Shown: positions 42,168-49,654 of the stretch, piece by piece
Layout of the letters: every line of letters starts with the position of its first letter
How positions within the stretch are numbered: the stretch's first letter is position 1
From: Actinoplanes sp. N902-109
GTDB taxonomy: Bacteria > Actinomycetota > Actinomycetes > Mycobacteriales > Micromonosporaceae
Reading direction: 5' to 3'
DNA length: 64,000 bases
Assembly: GCF_000389965.1 (NCBI RefSeq)
Contig: NC_021191.1
Span: 1,799,501 to 1,863,500 of the forward strand
Notes under the pieces: model-generated
What the model saw: only the letters and a program-made list of their open reading frames with translations
What the model was told of the DNA's origin: nothing
The model's database searches: none
Made by a program: the position numbers and the translations under genes

Positions 42168-42818
42168 TCAGTCGGTTTGCTTCGGGGAGATCGGCCGGAC
42201 CTGGCCGACCGCCTGCCCCTGGGCCGAACAAGCGGTGCCGGGGTGGCTGACGAAGGCGGACGCCGTCTCGTCCGGCGGGTAGACCCGGTAGCCGCGGGTC
42301 TGCACCGGCTTGCAGTCCGCTGCGCCGGCGTTGTCCGGGTTGGCGATCAGAATGGTGGCGTGCACCCGGTCGCCCGGGGTCAGCATGATCAACGGCGCGT
42401 CGGCCGGGGTCCGGGTGAAGGCGCTGCCGACCTGCTCGCCGGAGTCGCCGGTCACGAACGACACGCCCGGGTAGCCCTTCAGCGAGCAGGCGTGTCCGGT
42501 GATGTTCTCGAACAGCAGGTACTCGCTGTGGTGCCCGGCCGCGCCGCCGCCCTCGGCCGTCCTGTCGGTGATCTTCAGGTCGCCGGTGTGACAGCGCGGC
42601 GATTCGCCACCCGGTCCGCCGTCGTCCGAGCCGCCGGGATTTCCCGTACGGGAGGAGGGGCCGGGGGATGCCGCCGCGGTGCTCGACCCAGTGGCGGCTG
42701 CGGCGCCCGACCCGCCGGAGGCTGCCGGGGCCGACGCCGTCCCGGCGCAGCCCGCCGCGGCCAGCAGCAGTCCGGTCGTCCCGGTCACCAGCAGCATTGT
42801 TCGCCTGACGTCACGCAT
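42168..42818 (-). CDS. DUF4232-domain lipoprotein
   Basis: 216 residues from ATG 42818, with AAGGAGA 5 bases upstream. Signal with lipobox LLLAAAGC, then an Ala/Ser/Gly linker and a DUF4232 domain: CHTGDLKI, then YLLFENITGHACSLKGYPGVSFV and ending CKPVQTRGYRVYPP. The four cysteines match the two expected disulphides of this secreted, all-beta actinobacterial domain. Function unknown. It lies 18 bases after the start of the 153-residue gene and may be co-transcribed with it. Confidence 0.9.
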   Translation of the reverse strand: MRDVRRTMLLVTGTTGLLLAAAGCAGTASAPAASGGSGAAAATGSSTAAASPGPSSRTGNPGGSDDGGPGGESPRCHTGDLKITDRTAEGGGAAGHHSEYLLFENITGHACSLKGYPGVSFVTGDSGEQVGSAFTRTPADAPLIMLTPGDRVHATILIANPDNAGAADCKPVQTRGYRVYPPDETASAFVSHPGTACSAQGQAVGQVRPISPKQTD

Positions 42819-42927
42819 CACGGTCTCCTTCGCAGCGGTGTATCTCTGACTCTTCGGACGCTACGAGCGTCGTCGCGCCGCGATCTCCCCCTTTTGTGCC
42901 ACTTCCCGGCTGCGTTCGCCGGCGGCC

Positions 42928-44112
42928 TCACGCCGCATACGAGGGCAGTGCCATCGCCGTGCTCGCCTTGCGTGTCGCGCGCCCGAGCAGCCCGGTCCTA
43001 GCCATCAGTGGCGCGAGGTGCAACATCTGGTTGCGCAACCACAGTCCCGCGGCCGTCGTCGGGGCCAGCGTGCTGCCGCCGCCCTCGGCGAGGGCCTGAT
43101 TGGCGTGTACGAACGGCCGCACCGTGTCCTCGTAGGCCGCGAACGCCTCCGGGTACGGCCGGGTCGCCAGCTCGCCGGCCAGTACGTATGCGCCGACCAG
43201 GGCGATACTGGTGCCCTGCCCGGAGAAGAACGAGGGTGCATGCGCGGCATCCCCGGCCAGTACGACCCGTCCGCGCGACCACCGTGCCAGGCGGACCTGG
43301 CTGACCACGTCGAAGAACACGTCGTCGGCGGTGCGCATCGCGGTCAGCAGCCGGGGCACCTCCCAGCCGTCCCCGGCGAAGGCGCTGGTCATCAGGTCCT
43401 GCTGGGCGGCGGTGTCGCGCAGTTCGGCCAGCGGGGGTTGCGGGCGGGCCACGGTGAGAAAGCCGTGCAGGGTGTCGGTGCAGCCCGGGGCGTACAGCGC
43501 GGCCATCCGTCCCGGCGCCGAGCAGGTCACCCCCTCGTGGGCCAGGCCGAGCTCGTTGGGCAGGCTGAACCCGGCGAAGCAGTAGCCGAGGTAGCGGGTG
43601 ACCGGCTCCTCCGGTCCGAAGGCCAGCCGCCGGGTGTTGGAGTGCAGCCCGTCGGCGCCGATGACCAGGTCGAACTCGCGCCGGGCGCCGCTGTCGAAGG
43701 TCACCGCGACGCCGTGCGCGTGCTCGTCCATGGCGGCGATGGAGTCACCGAACAGGAACTCGACGTCGTCGCGGATCACGTCGTACAGCACCGCGGTCAG
43801 GGCGCCGCGCGGCACTTCCAGATCGCGGCCGGCCTGCCCGCCGGTCAGGTCGTCGGAGCGCACCGAGCCGACCCGGCGCCCGTCCGCGCCGACGAAGGTG
43901 AGCCGCTGGGTGTGAATGTGCGCGGCCTCGACGGCGGGCCGGACGCCCATGCGTTCCAGGACGTCGAGCGCTGTGCCGCGGATGTCGATGGGGTAGCCCC
44001 CCGACCGTACGGAAGAAGCCTTCTCGACCACCGTGACCTCGCAACCGTAGCGGTGCAACCAGTAGGCGAGCGCAGGACCGGCGATGCTCGCGCCGGAGAT
44101 GAGGATGTCCAT
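42928..44112 (-). CDS. FAD-dependent monooxygenase (PHBH-like)
   Basis: 394 residues from ATG 44112. N-terminal dinucleotide motif DILISGASIAGPALAYWLHRYG, with the GxGxxG pattern modified to SGASIAG as is common in this group; the second motif RVVLAGDAAHAPSFFSGQGTSIALVGAYVLAGEL is the FAD-ribityl GD motif. Such enzymes hydroxylate aromatics or inactivate antibiotics such as tetracycline (TetX) and rifampicin. The gene is divergent from a TetR regulator with a perfect operator-like palindrome between them, so it is likely induced by the TetR ligand. Confidence 0.93.
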   Translation of the reverse strand: MDILISGASIAGPALAYWLHRYGCEVTVVEKASSVRSGGYPIDIRGTALDVLERMGVRPAVEAAHIHTQRLTFVGADGRRVGSVRSDDLTGGQAGRDLEVPRGALTAVLYDVIRDDVEFLFGDSIAAMDEHAHGVAVTFDSGARREFDLVIGADGLHSNTRRLAFGPEEPVTRYLGYCFAGFSLPNELGLAHEGVTCSAPGRMAALYAPGCTDTLHGFLTVARPQPPLAELRDTAAQQDLMTSAFAGDGWEVPRLLTAMRTADDVFFDVVSQVRLARWSRGRVVLAGDAAHAPSFFSGQGTSIALVGAYVLAGELATRPYPEAFAAYEDTVRPFVHANQALAEGGGSTLAPTTAAGLWLRNQMLHLAPLMARTGLLGRATRKASTAMALPSYAA

Positions 44113-44116
44113 GCCG

Positions 44117-44143
44117 AACTACACTACACCGTGCAGTGTAGTT
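44117..44143. promoter_or_regulatory. TetR-type operator between the monooxygenase and TetR genes
   Basis: 9-bp arms AACTACACT (44117-44125) and AGTGTAGTT (44135-44143) with a 9-base centre, located between two divergent start codons (44112 and 44160). Size and position fit a TetR dimer pair controlling both genes. Confidence 0.75.
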
Positions 44144-44159
44144 CGGTTAGGGTGAGCGG

Positions 44160-44789
44160 GTGCCGACCACGAAGACCCTGCGTACGGGCTCGCAGCAGAA
44201 GCGGGAAGCCATCCTCGCCGCCGCCCGCCACCTGTTCCTGACCGACGGCTTCGACCGCTCCAGCGTGGACGCGGTAGCGGCCCGGGCCGGGGTCTCCAAA
44301 CGCACGGTCTACGACTACTTCGGCGACAAGGTCACCCTGCTGCGCGCCGTGGTGGCCAACGCGGGGGAGAAGCTGGTCGCCGCGATCCGCCGGGCCCTCG
44401 ACGAAACCGTCACCGGCCGCACCGACCCGGCCGGCCTGGAGGACGCCCTCATCGCCTTCACGCGGCAGATGGCCACCGAAACCCTGGGCTCCACCGAGTA
44501 CGCGATGCTGCTGCAGCTACTCACCGCGGAGCGCGGCAAACTCAACCGCTCCGACATCGGCGCCATGACCGACGCCCCGGAGGAGGCCCTCGGCGAAGGG
44601 CTCACCATGCTCGCCGAGCGCGGGTGGCTGGAGGTGCCCGACCCCAGGCTCGCGGCAGACCACTTCATCATGCTGACCTTCGGCGTGGTCAGCAACCGCT
44701 TCGGCGCGACGGGCACAACCGTGAGCGACGAAGCAGGCCAACTCCTCGTCGCCGGCGTCCAGACCTTCCTGCGCGCCTACCGCCCCTGA
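44160..44789 (+). CDS. TetR-family regulator
   Basis: 209 residues from GTG 44160. HTH: REAILAAARHLFLTDGFDRSSVDAVAARAGVSKRTVYDYFGDK, the canonical TetR N-terminus. The all-helical ligand domain follows (TetR_C-like, with LGSTEYAMLLQLLTAERG). A TAGGGT box lies 6-7 bases before the start. The operator upstream is shared with the divergent monooxygenase gene, so autorepression and repression of that gene are expected. Confidence 0.94.
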   Translation: MPTTKTLRTGSQQKREAILAAARHLFLTDGFDRSSVDAVAARAGVSKRTVYDYFGDKVTLLRAVVANAGEKLVAAIRRALDETVTGRTDPAGLEDALIAFTRQMATETLGSTEYAMLLQLLTAERGKLNRSDIGAMTDAPEEALGEGLTMLAERGWLEVPDPRLAADHFIMLTFGVVSNRFGATGTTVSDEAGQLLVAGVQTFLRAYRP

Positions 44790-44830
44790 CCTGCTTCGGC
44801 TGTCAATGAGGCGGCCTTTGCGGATGGCGG

Positions 44831-44847
44831 TGTGCGATAATCGCACA
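44831..44847 (+). promoter_or_regulatory. Palindrome overlapping the -10 box of the XRE-ImmA/PIN operon
   Basis: TGTGCGA-TAA-TCGCACA, perfect 7-bp arms. The centre contains GATAAT, a near-ideal -10, ending 7 bases before GTG 44849. Binding of the XRE protein here would block its own leaderless transcript, a typical autorepressed toxin-antitoxin layout. Confidence 0.7.
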
Positions 44848-44848
44848 T

Positions 44849-45991
44849 GTGACGAGTATCGACGCGCAGACGCTGGGGAGTCGCATCCGGGATGCCCGTA
44901 AGCGTGCTGACCTGAGCCAGGAAGAGCTGGGACAATCCGTCGGCCTGGATCGAACCGCCATCAACAAGATCGAGAATGGGATGCGCAAGGTCACTGCGCT
45001 TGAACTGTCCGACATAGGCGCCGCTCTCGGCGTACGCATGTTCACTTTCTTCGAGGAGCCTGGGCCGGCCCTTGTCGAGCATCGGTCCAATCAGGGGCTG
45101 GATACCGCAGATTCACAGATTGATGCGCTGCTCGCGAGGTTCGCCGACGACGTTGAATTTGTTGCCTCGCTCGGTGTGGACGCACTTTGGCGTGATGCTG
45201 CTGATGCAGTTTCACAAGCAGGAGTCACCCGCCCATCCACGAACGCCGAGGCGGAGGCGCTCGCCGCGAAGGCTCGCGAACTCATGGGACTTTCGCCCGA
45301 AGAACCACTTCTCCAGCTTTCGGAAAGTGTCGGTAAGATCGGCCTTCTGGCGTTTTCCCGGGACATTGGTAAAGATACTGCGGACGCTGGCACCATCTTG
45401 CTGAGACGAGGGGCCGTCTGCCTCGTCAACAGTCACATGAAGGTCGGCCGTCGGCGACTCGCTCTCGCGCATGAGCTCGGTCACTATTTAATCTCGGACG
45501 CCTACACCGTTGACTGGAGAGTGGCCGACCACTCCGATCAGGCGGTGCCGATGGAGTCCCGCATCGATCGTTTCGCACGCGCGCTGCTCTTGCCGGAGGC
45601 CGCCGTCGCACAGCATTGGCAGGAGCAGGTGGAGCGATGTGGGGAGCGGGATTCGGCAATCACCCTGGCAAGTAAGTTCCGAGTCGACATGGCCACCCTT
45701 GCGTCAAGGTTGAAAGAGTTGTCCCTGGCCGACAGTGAAACCGTTGCGGCGGTTCGTAACTATCGCACCACCCGTTCCGATCTTATTGAGATGAATTTGT
45801 ACGTCCCGCTTGAGGAACTGGCTGGGACGACGGTTCCACGACTTTTCGCGCTTGCTGTCCTCAGGCTTGTGCGCGACGAGCGAATCAGCCGGGAACGTGC
45901 ACTGGAGCTACTGCAGGACACGTTTGAGGAGGCGGATCTGCCATCGATCCGTCGCCGACGTCCCGACGAGATCTGGAACTTCGTGTCGTGA
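44849..45991 (+). CDS. XRE-ImmA/IrrE protein (HTH plus metallopeptidase)
   Basis: 380 residues from GTG 44849. N-terminal XRE HTH (IRDARKRADLSQEELGQSVGLDRTAINKIENG, residues about 12-60), then a linker, then an ImmA/IrrE zinc-peptidase domain with LALAHELGHYL (H208, E209, H212) and a later RFARALLLPEAAV segment. The C-terminus, rich in charged helices, is longer than in simple ImmA proteins. Such fusions cleave or bind repressors and act in mobile-element or stress switches. The stop overlaps the PIN-like gene by four bases, so the two are coupled. AT content looks higher than in the neighbours, suggesting transfer. Confidence 0.92.
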   Translation: MTSIDAQTLGSRIRDARKRADLSQEELGQSVGLDRTAINKIENGMRKVTALELSDIGAALGVRMFTFFEEPGPALVEHRSNQGLDTADSQIDALLARFADDVEFVASLGVDALWRDAADAVSQAGVTRPSTNAEAEALAAKARELMGLSPEEPLLQLSESVGKIGLLAFSRDIGKDTADAGTILLRRGAVCLVNSHMKVGRRRLALAHELGHYLISDAYTVDWRVADHSDQAVPMESRIDRFARALLLPEAAVAQHWQEQVERCGERDSAITLASKFRVDMATLASRLKELSLADSETVAAVRNYRTTRSDLIEMNLYVPLEELAGTTVPRLFALAVLRLVRDERISRERALELLQDTFEEADLPSIRRRRPDEIWNFVS

Positions 45992-46548
45992 CCGTCCCCG
46001 AGAACGCCTTGGTGTTCGACACCGGTCCGTTGCGGCACTTCGCCACGGAGGGATGGCTCGGAGTTCTCCGGTTTGTTGCCGGGCCGCGGCCAATCTATAT
46101 CCCAGACAGCGTCGAGCGTGAACTGAGTGAAGCTGTGGACCACGCGTCAGCTGCACGGGCGGTGCTCGATGCCGAATGGATCAGCAAGCATCGATCACCT
46201 GACTTCGACTATCTACAGGCTTTTGCTCACTACGAGAGCCGGCTCGTTGCCGACCGCAAGAACAGAGGTGAATGCGGTGTTCTCGCGATGGGGCAGATCT
46301 ACAGATGTGAAGTTGTCCTGGACGATGCCACGCCGAGGGCGATCGCGAAGGAACAGGGTATCCGGGTGACCGCTACTGTCCCACTGTTGTGCGAGGCAAT
46401 TCGCGCGAAGCAGCTCACCTCGGTCATGGTCGAGTCGTTGGTGGACAACCTCCTCGAAGGCAAGTACTACTTACCATTTGGCCGTGGTGGCTTCCGCCGT
46501 CATGTCTTGGAGCATGGGCTCCTGGATTGGGAAGACCTTCATGATTAG
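45988..46548 (+). CDS. PIN-like protein, probable toxin partner
   Basis: 186 residues from GTG 45988. PIN-fold features: N-terminal LVFDTGPLRHFA (first metal Asp, D11), a middle NRGECGVLAMGQ with acidic Glu, and LDDATPRAIAKEQGI with Asp residues close to the expected last active-site acids. PIN domains are Mg-dependent RNases, often VapC-type toxins. It is coupled to the XRE-ImmA gene, and together they look like a toxin-antitoxin-like pair in which the HTH-peptidase would be the regulator or antitoxin. This pairing is an inference. Confidence 0.8.
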   Translation: MTVPENALVFDTGPLRHFATEGWLGVLRFVAGPRPIYIPDSVERELSEAVDHASAARAVLDAEWISKHRSPDFDYLQAFAHYESRLVADRKNRGECGVLAMGQIYRCEVVLDDATPRAIAKEQGIRVTATVPLLCEAIRAKQLTSVMVESLVDNLLEGKYYLPFGRGGFRRHVLEHGLLDWEDLHD

Positions 46549-46632
46549 TCAGCCAAGCAGCCAAGCCTGGATGCATGACCAGCAAAACGTCAAGCACACG
46601 GGCTGCGGCTGTGATGACGCCAGCTTTAGGGG

Positions 46633-46665
46633 AAGGGCCGGGCGCCCCCTCGACGCCCGGCCCTT
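46633..46665. terminator. Bidirectional terminator between convergent genes
   Basis: A 12-bp perfect stem AAGGGCCGGGCG / CGCCCGGCCCTT (46633-46644, 46654-46665) with a 9-base loop lies between the PIN gene end and the end of the metalloprotease gene on the minus strand. Confidence 0.75.
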
Positions 46666-46679
46666 CGTATTTCTGGGGG

Positions 46680-48830
46680 CTAGCGGCCGCCGGGTTGGGT
46701 CACGCCGTTGACCTTCAGGGTGTAGGGGGCGTACTGGGTGACCAGTTCGGTCGGTTCGTCGTACGTCACGATTGCTACGACCTCGGGGAACAGGCGCAGG
46801 TCGAGCAGTTGCGCGGCGGTGAGGCGGATGGAGCTGCGGGTGCCGAAGTCGCGCTGGTAGGCGATGGCGTGGCGGGTGTCGAGGCCGACGAGGCGGAGGT
46901 TCCAGCCGGCCACCTCGGTCGGGTTGAGCTCGGTGATGGAGTCGAAGGGGGCCAGGCTGGAGCCGTCGCTGATCGTGGTGCCGCCCACCGCGACGTCGTC
47001 GATGAGCCAGCCGCCTTCGAAGACGCCGCCGTCGGTGACGTATTGGAAACCGAGCAGGATCTGCTTGCCCGCGTACGCCGACAGGTCGTACGTGTGCGGT
47101 TCGAACCCGTTCGTCGCGCCGTTGATCGCCGGGCCGCGGGGGCCGGTGACGGTCTTGTCGCCGGGGATGGCGGTGTAGGTTTCGCCGCCGTCGGTGGAGA
47201 CGATGACGTAGCCGTAGTCGTAGCCCTCCTCGGCGCCGTACTTGGCCAGGAACGTCAGCGTGGGGTTGGCCGCCGGCACGGTCACGCTGGTCACTGCGCT
47301 GTTGTCGAGGTTGTCGGCGTTGCCGGAGAAGAGCACCGGGTTGCCCGGGCGGTCCGGGTCGTCGCTCACCACGGTCCAGGCCAGCGGGGTCGGTGGCAGG
47401 GTGGCGTCACCGGTGAACTGCAGCGAGCGCAGCTTGGAGCCCGTTCCCAGCGGGACGTAGTCCGCACCGTTGGGCGCGGCGCCCGGGGTGGCGTACGCCT
47501 GCGGGTTGGCGAGGTTGACGGTGGAGCTGAGGCTCGCCGAGGTGGCCTTGCGCTTCGGGATGCCGAGCGTGACGCCGCGGCGGCCCTCGACGATCCGGTC
47601 GACGAGCACCATGGTCTGGTAATCGTGCAGGAACGTGTGCACGTCGCGCTCGCCCCGGGGCTTCAGCAGCGCCGCCAGGCTGACCAGGCCCTGCCGGGCG
47701 CTGTCGCGGTGCAGCGCGGTCAGGAAGCCGGCCCCGAAGCGGTCCTTGAGGTACAGCATGAGCTCGTACGCGTTGCCGTAGTCGGCCAGCACCGCGGCGG
47801 CGTTCGGGCTCTCACCCCACAGGTTCAGGGAGTTCTCCGGCCCGCCGCAGTCGCGGGGGTTGGGGTTGTACTGCGTCTGCACCGAGCCGAAGCCCTGGAA
47901 GCAGGCGAGGTGGCTGTCGAAGCCGGGGTCGTTGACGGTCTTGGTGCCGTCGACATAACCCACCAGCGTCTGCGCGTAGTCCGACAGACCCTCGTTGACC
48001 CAGGTCGTCTCGTTCGGGTCGACGTAGTACTGGAGCAGGTGCTGCCACTCGTGGGCGAAGGTGCCTTCGTACAGTCGCGGCCGCGCGGGCCGGCTGGTGC
48101 ACGGGTCGCTGGTCGGCTGGTCGGCAGGGGCGGCGCCGGTGCGGTGCGCCCAGTCGAAGGCGTCGATCGTCATGACGTTGCGGTCCAGCGCCTCGTTGAA
48201 GGAGCTGGAGAAGAACCCGGCGATGTACGTGCTGGCCGCCGGGAAGTTGTAGAAGTTGGCGTCGCGCACGTTGTCCACCAGGGTGACCGTGCGGTCGCCG
48301 GCGCCGGTGTAGTCGCCCGCGATCCGGGCGTGGGTGCCGTCGCGGTCCGGCGGGGTGCTGAAAGCCGTGGTTTCCTTCGGGTAGATGTTGGTGTCGAACT
48401 CGGTGACGAGCGAGGTCACCTGCGCGTCGGTCACGGTGGTCGTACCGGCGACGGCGTTGCGGCAGTCACCGGCCGGGAACGCCGTGTCGTTGGCAACCCA
48501 GACCTCGATCTTGTCGCCCACGCCGCGCAGCGTGTACGGCTTGAAGGTGACCTGGCCGAGGGCGTCGTCGCGGGCGGGCCAGTTGCGGACCGTACCCACC
48601 GGCGGGGTGTCCGCCGCGGCCGCCCGGGGAGCCGCCTGGCGTGTCGTGGTTCCGGCGCTGCCGTCGATGGTGAATTTGTCGTTCGTCAGGCCCATCACCG
48701 CCTCTCCGGGCGATGCCATGCCGCCGCCGGCGGGGGCCGCCGCGGCCGGGGCCGGCGCGGTGATCGCGGTGAGACCAGGAACGAGGATGAGCGCCCCGAA
48801 TGCCGCCAGGACGCGTGGGCATCTGCTCAC
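46680..48830 (-). CDS. Secreted HEWQH metalloprotease (immune-inhibitor-A/M6-like group)
   Basis: 716 residues. Signal peptide (MSRCPRVLAAFGALILVPG...AAAA) then a pro-region. The zinc site is FAHEWQHLLQYY (H260-E261-x-x-H264) with the third ligand probably in WVNEGLSDYAQTLVG (Glu). The C-terminal part has a discoidin/MAM-like beta region: AYAGKQILLGFQYVTDGGVFEGGWLIDDVAVGG, as in peptidase M6 and related Ig-like domains. Likely an extracellular protease for protein degradation. A separate winged-helix regulator gene lies just upstream, reading the same way. Confidence 0.85.
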   Translation of the reverse strand: MSRCPRVLAAFGALILVPGLTAITAPAPAAAAPAGGGMASPGEAVMGLTNDKFTIDGSAGTTTRQAAPRAAAADTPPVGTVRNWPARDDALGQVTFKPYTLRGVGDKIEVWVANDTAFPAGDCRNAVAGTTTVTDAQVTSLVTEFDTNIYPKETTAFSTPPDRDGTHARIAGDYTGAGDRTVTLVDNVRDANFYNFPAASTYIAGFFSSSFNEALDRNVMTIDAFDWAHRTGAAPADQPTSDPCTSRPARPRLYEGTFAHEWQHLLQYYVDPNETTWVNEGLSDYAQTLVGYVDGTKTVNDPGFDSHLACFQGFGSVQTQYNPNPRDCGGPENSLNLWGESPNAAAVLADYGNAYELMLYLKDRFGAGFLTALHRDSARQGLVSLAALLKPRGERDVHTFLHDYQTMVLVDRIVEGRRGVTLGIPKRKATSASLSSTVNLANPQAYATPGAAPNGADYVPLGTGSKLRSLQFTGDATLPPTPLAWTVVSDDPDRPGNPVLFSGNADNLDNSAVTSVTVPAANPTLTFLAKYGAEEGYDYGYVIVSTDGGETYTAIPGDKTVTGPRGPAINGATNGFEPHTYDLSAYAGKQILLGFQYVTDGGVFEGGWLIDDVAVGGTTISDGSSLAPFDSITELNPTEVAGWNLRLVGLDTRHAIAYQRDFGTRSSIRLTAAQLLDLRLFPEVVAIVTYDEPTELVTQYAPYTLKVNGVTQPGGR

Positions 48831-48933
48831 GTGGGTGCCTCCGTAAGTCGCAGGACATCCGTGAGCATTGTGGAGGCCGACAGCCCTGTATATAAGCCGC
48901 TTGGTCTGACAACGTTGTCGACGACCTGCGGTT

Positions 48934-49410
48934 TTACGCCATCGCGTGCCTCAGCCGATAACCGATACCTCGGACAGTTTCCACCACCGGACCATCGTCC
49001 AGCGCGCGCAATTTCTGCCGCAGCCTTTTGACTGCAGAATGCAGGATTGAGGAATCGCCCAGGTACGCGCTGTCCCACACCGCCGCGAACAGTCTTTCGT
49101 ACGGCCACACCTCCACCGGCGGGGAGGCGAGATGGGCCAGCAGCCGGTGCTCGAGCCGGGTCAGCTCCAGCGGGTGCCCGCGCCAGGCGACCTCGTGCTG
49201 GACGGCGTCGACGACGAGGTCACCGAAGCTCACCTTCTCCGGTGACACGCGCGGGACAGGTTCGGCGCCCACCAGCATGGCGCGCAGTTCACCGATGTCG
49301 TCGCACATCAGCACGGCACCGAGATCGTCGAGGCGACGGACCAGACTCTCCCGGACCTCCCGGTCCGGGGTCACGCAAACCACCAACGGCACGCTGGACT
49401 TGTGCAACAC
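48934..49410 (-). CDS. Winged-helix response-regulator-like protein with degenerate receiver
   Basis: About 158 residues from GTG 49410 (GGGGGG 5 bases upstream); GTG 49479 is an alternative that adds a poorly conserved extension. The N-terminal 75 residues resemble a receiver shape (LVVCVTPDREVRESLVRRLDDLGAVLMCDD) but lack the phosphorylatable Asp. The C-terminal half is an OmpR/SARP-type wing: LELTRLEHRLLAHLASPP, WPYERLFAAVWDSAYLGDSSILHSAVKRLRQKLRAL and VETVRGIGYRLRHA. It probably acts as a phosphorylation-independent regulator; it lies between two secreted-protease genes, its likely targets. Confidence 0.82.
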   Translation of the reverse strand: MLHKSSVPLVVCVTPDREVRESLVRRLDDLGAVLMCDDIGELRAMLVGAEPVPRVSPEKVSFGDLVVDAVQHEVAWRGHPLELTRLEHRLLAHLASPPVEVWPYERLFAAVWDSAYLGDSSILHSAVKRLRQKLRALDDGPVVETVRGIGYRLRHAMA

Positions 49411-49654
49411 GGAGACCCCCCACGATCTTCGGGTGCTCTCAGCAAACGCCGTCGCATAGCTGCCGGTCAACATCTGCACACAGAGAATTCACAGCAGCGC
49501 AATGGTTTCGCCCGGCGGCTGCCCGGCTGTTGGCCGACGGATGCCATTGATCACCGCCACTGCGGAGGCACAGCATGGCATCGACACGTGCGTATGACCC
49601 TTTGTAAAGGATGGATCTACGCATTGTGTCCATATTGGGGGAGGAGCAACCACC

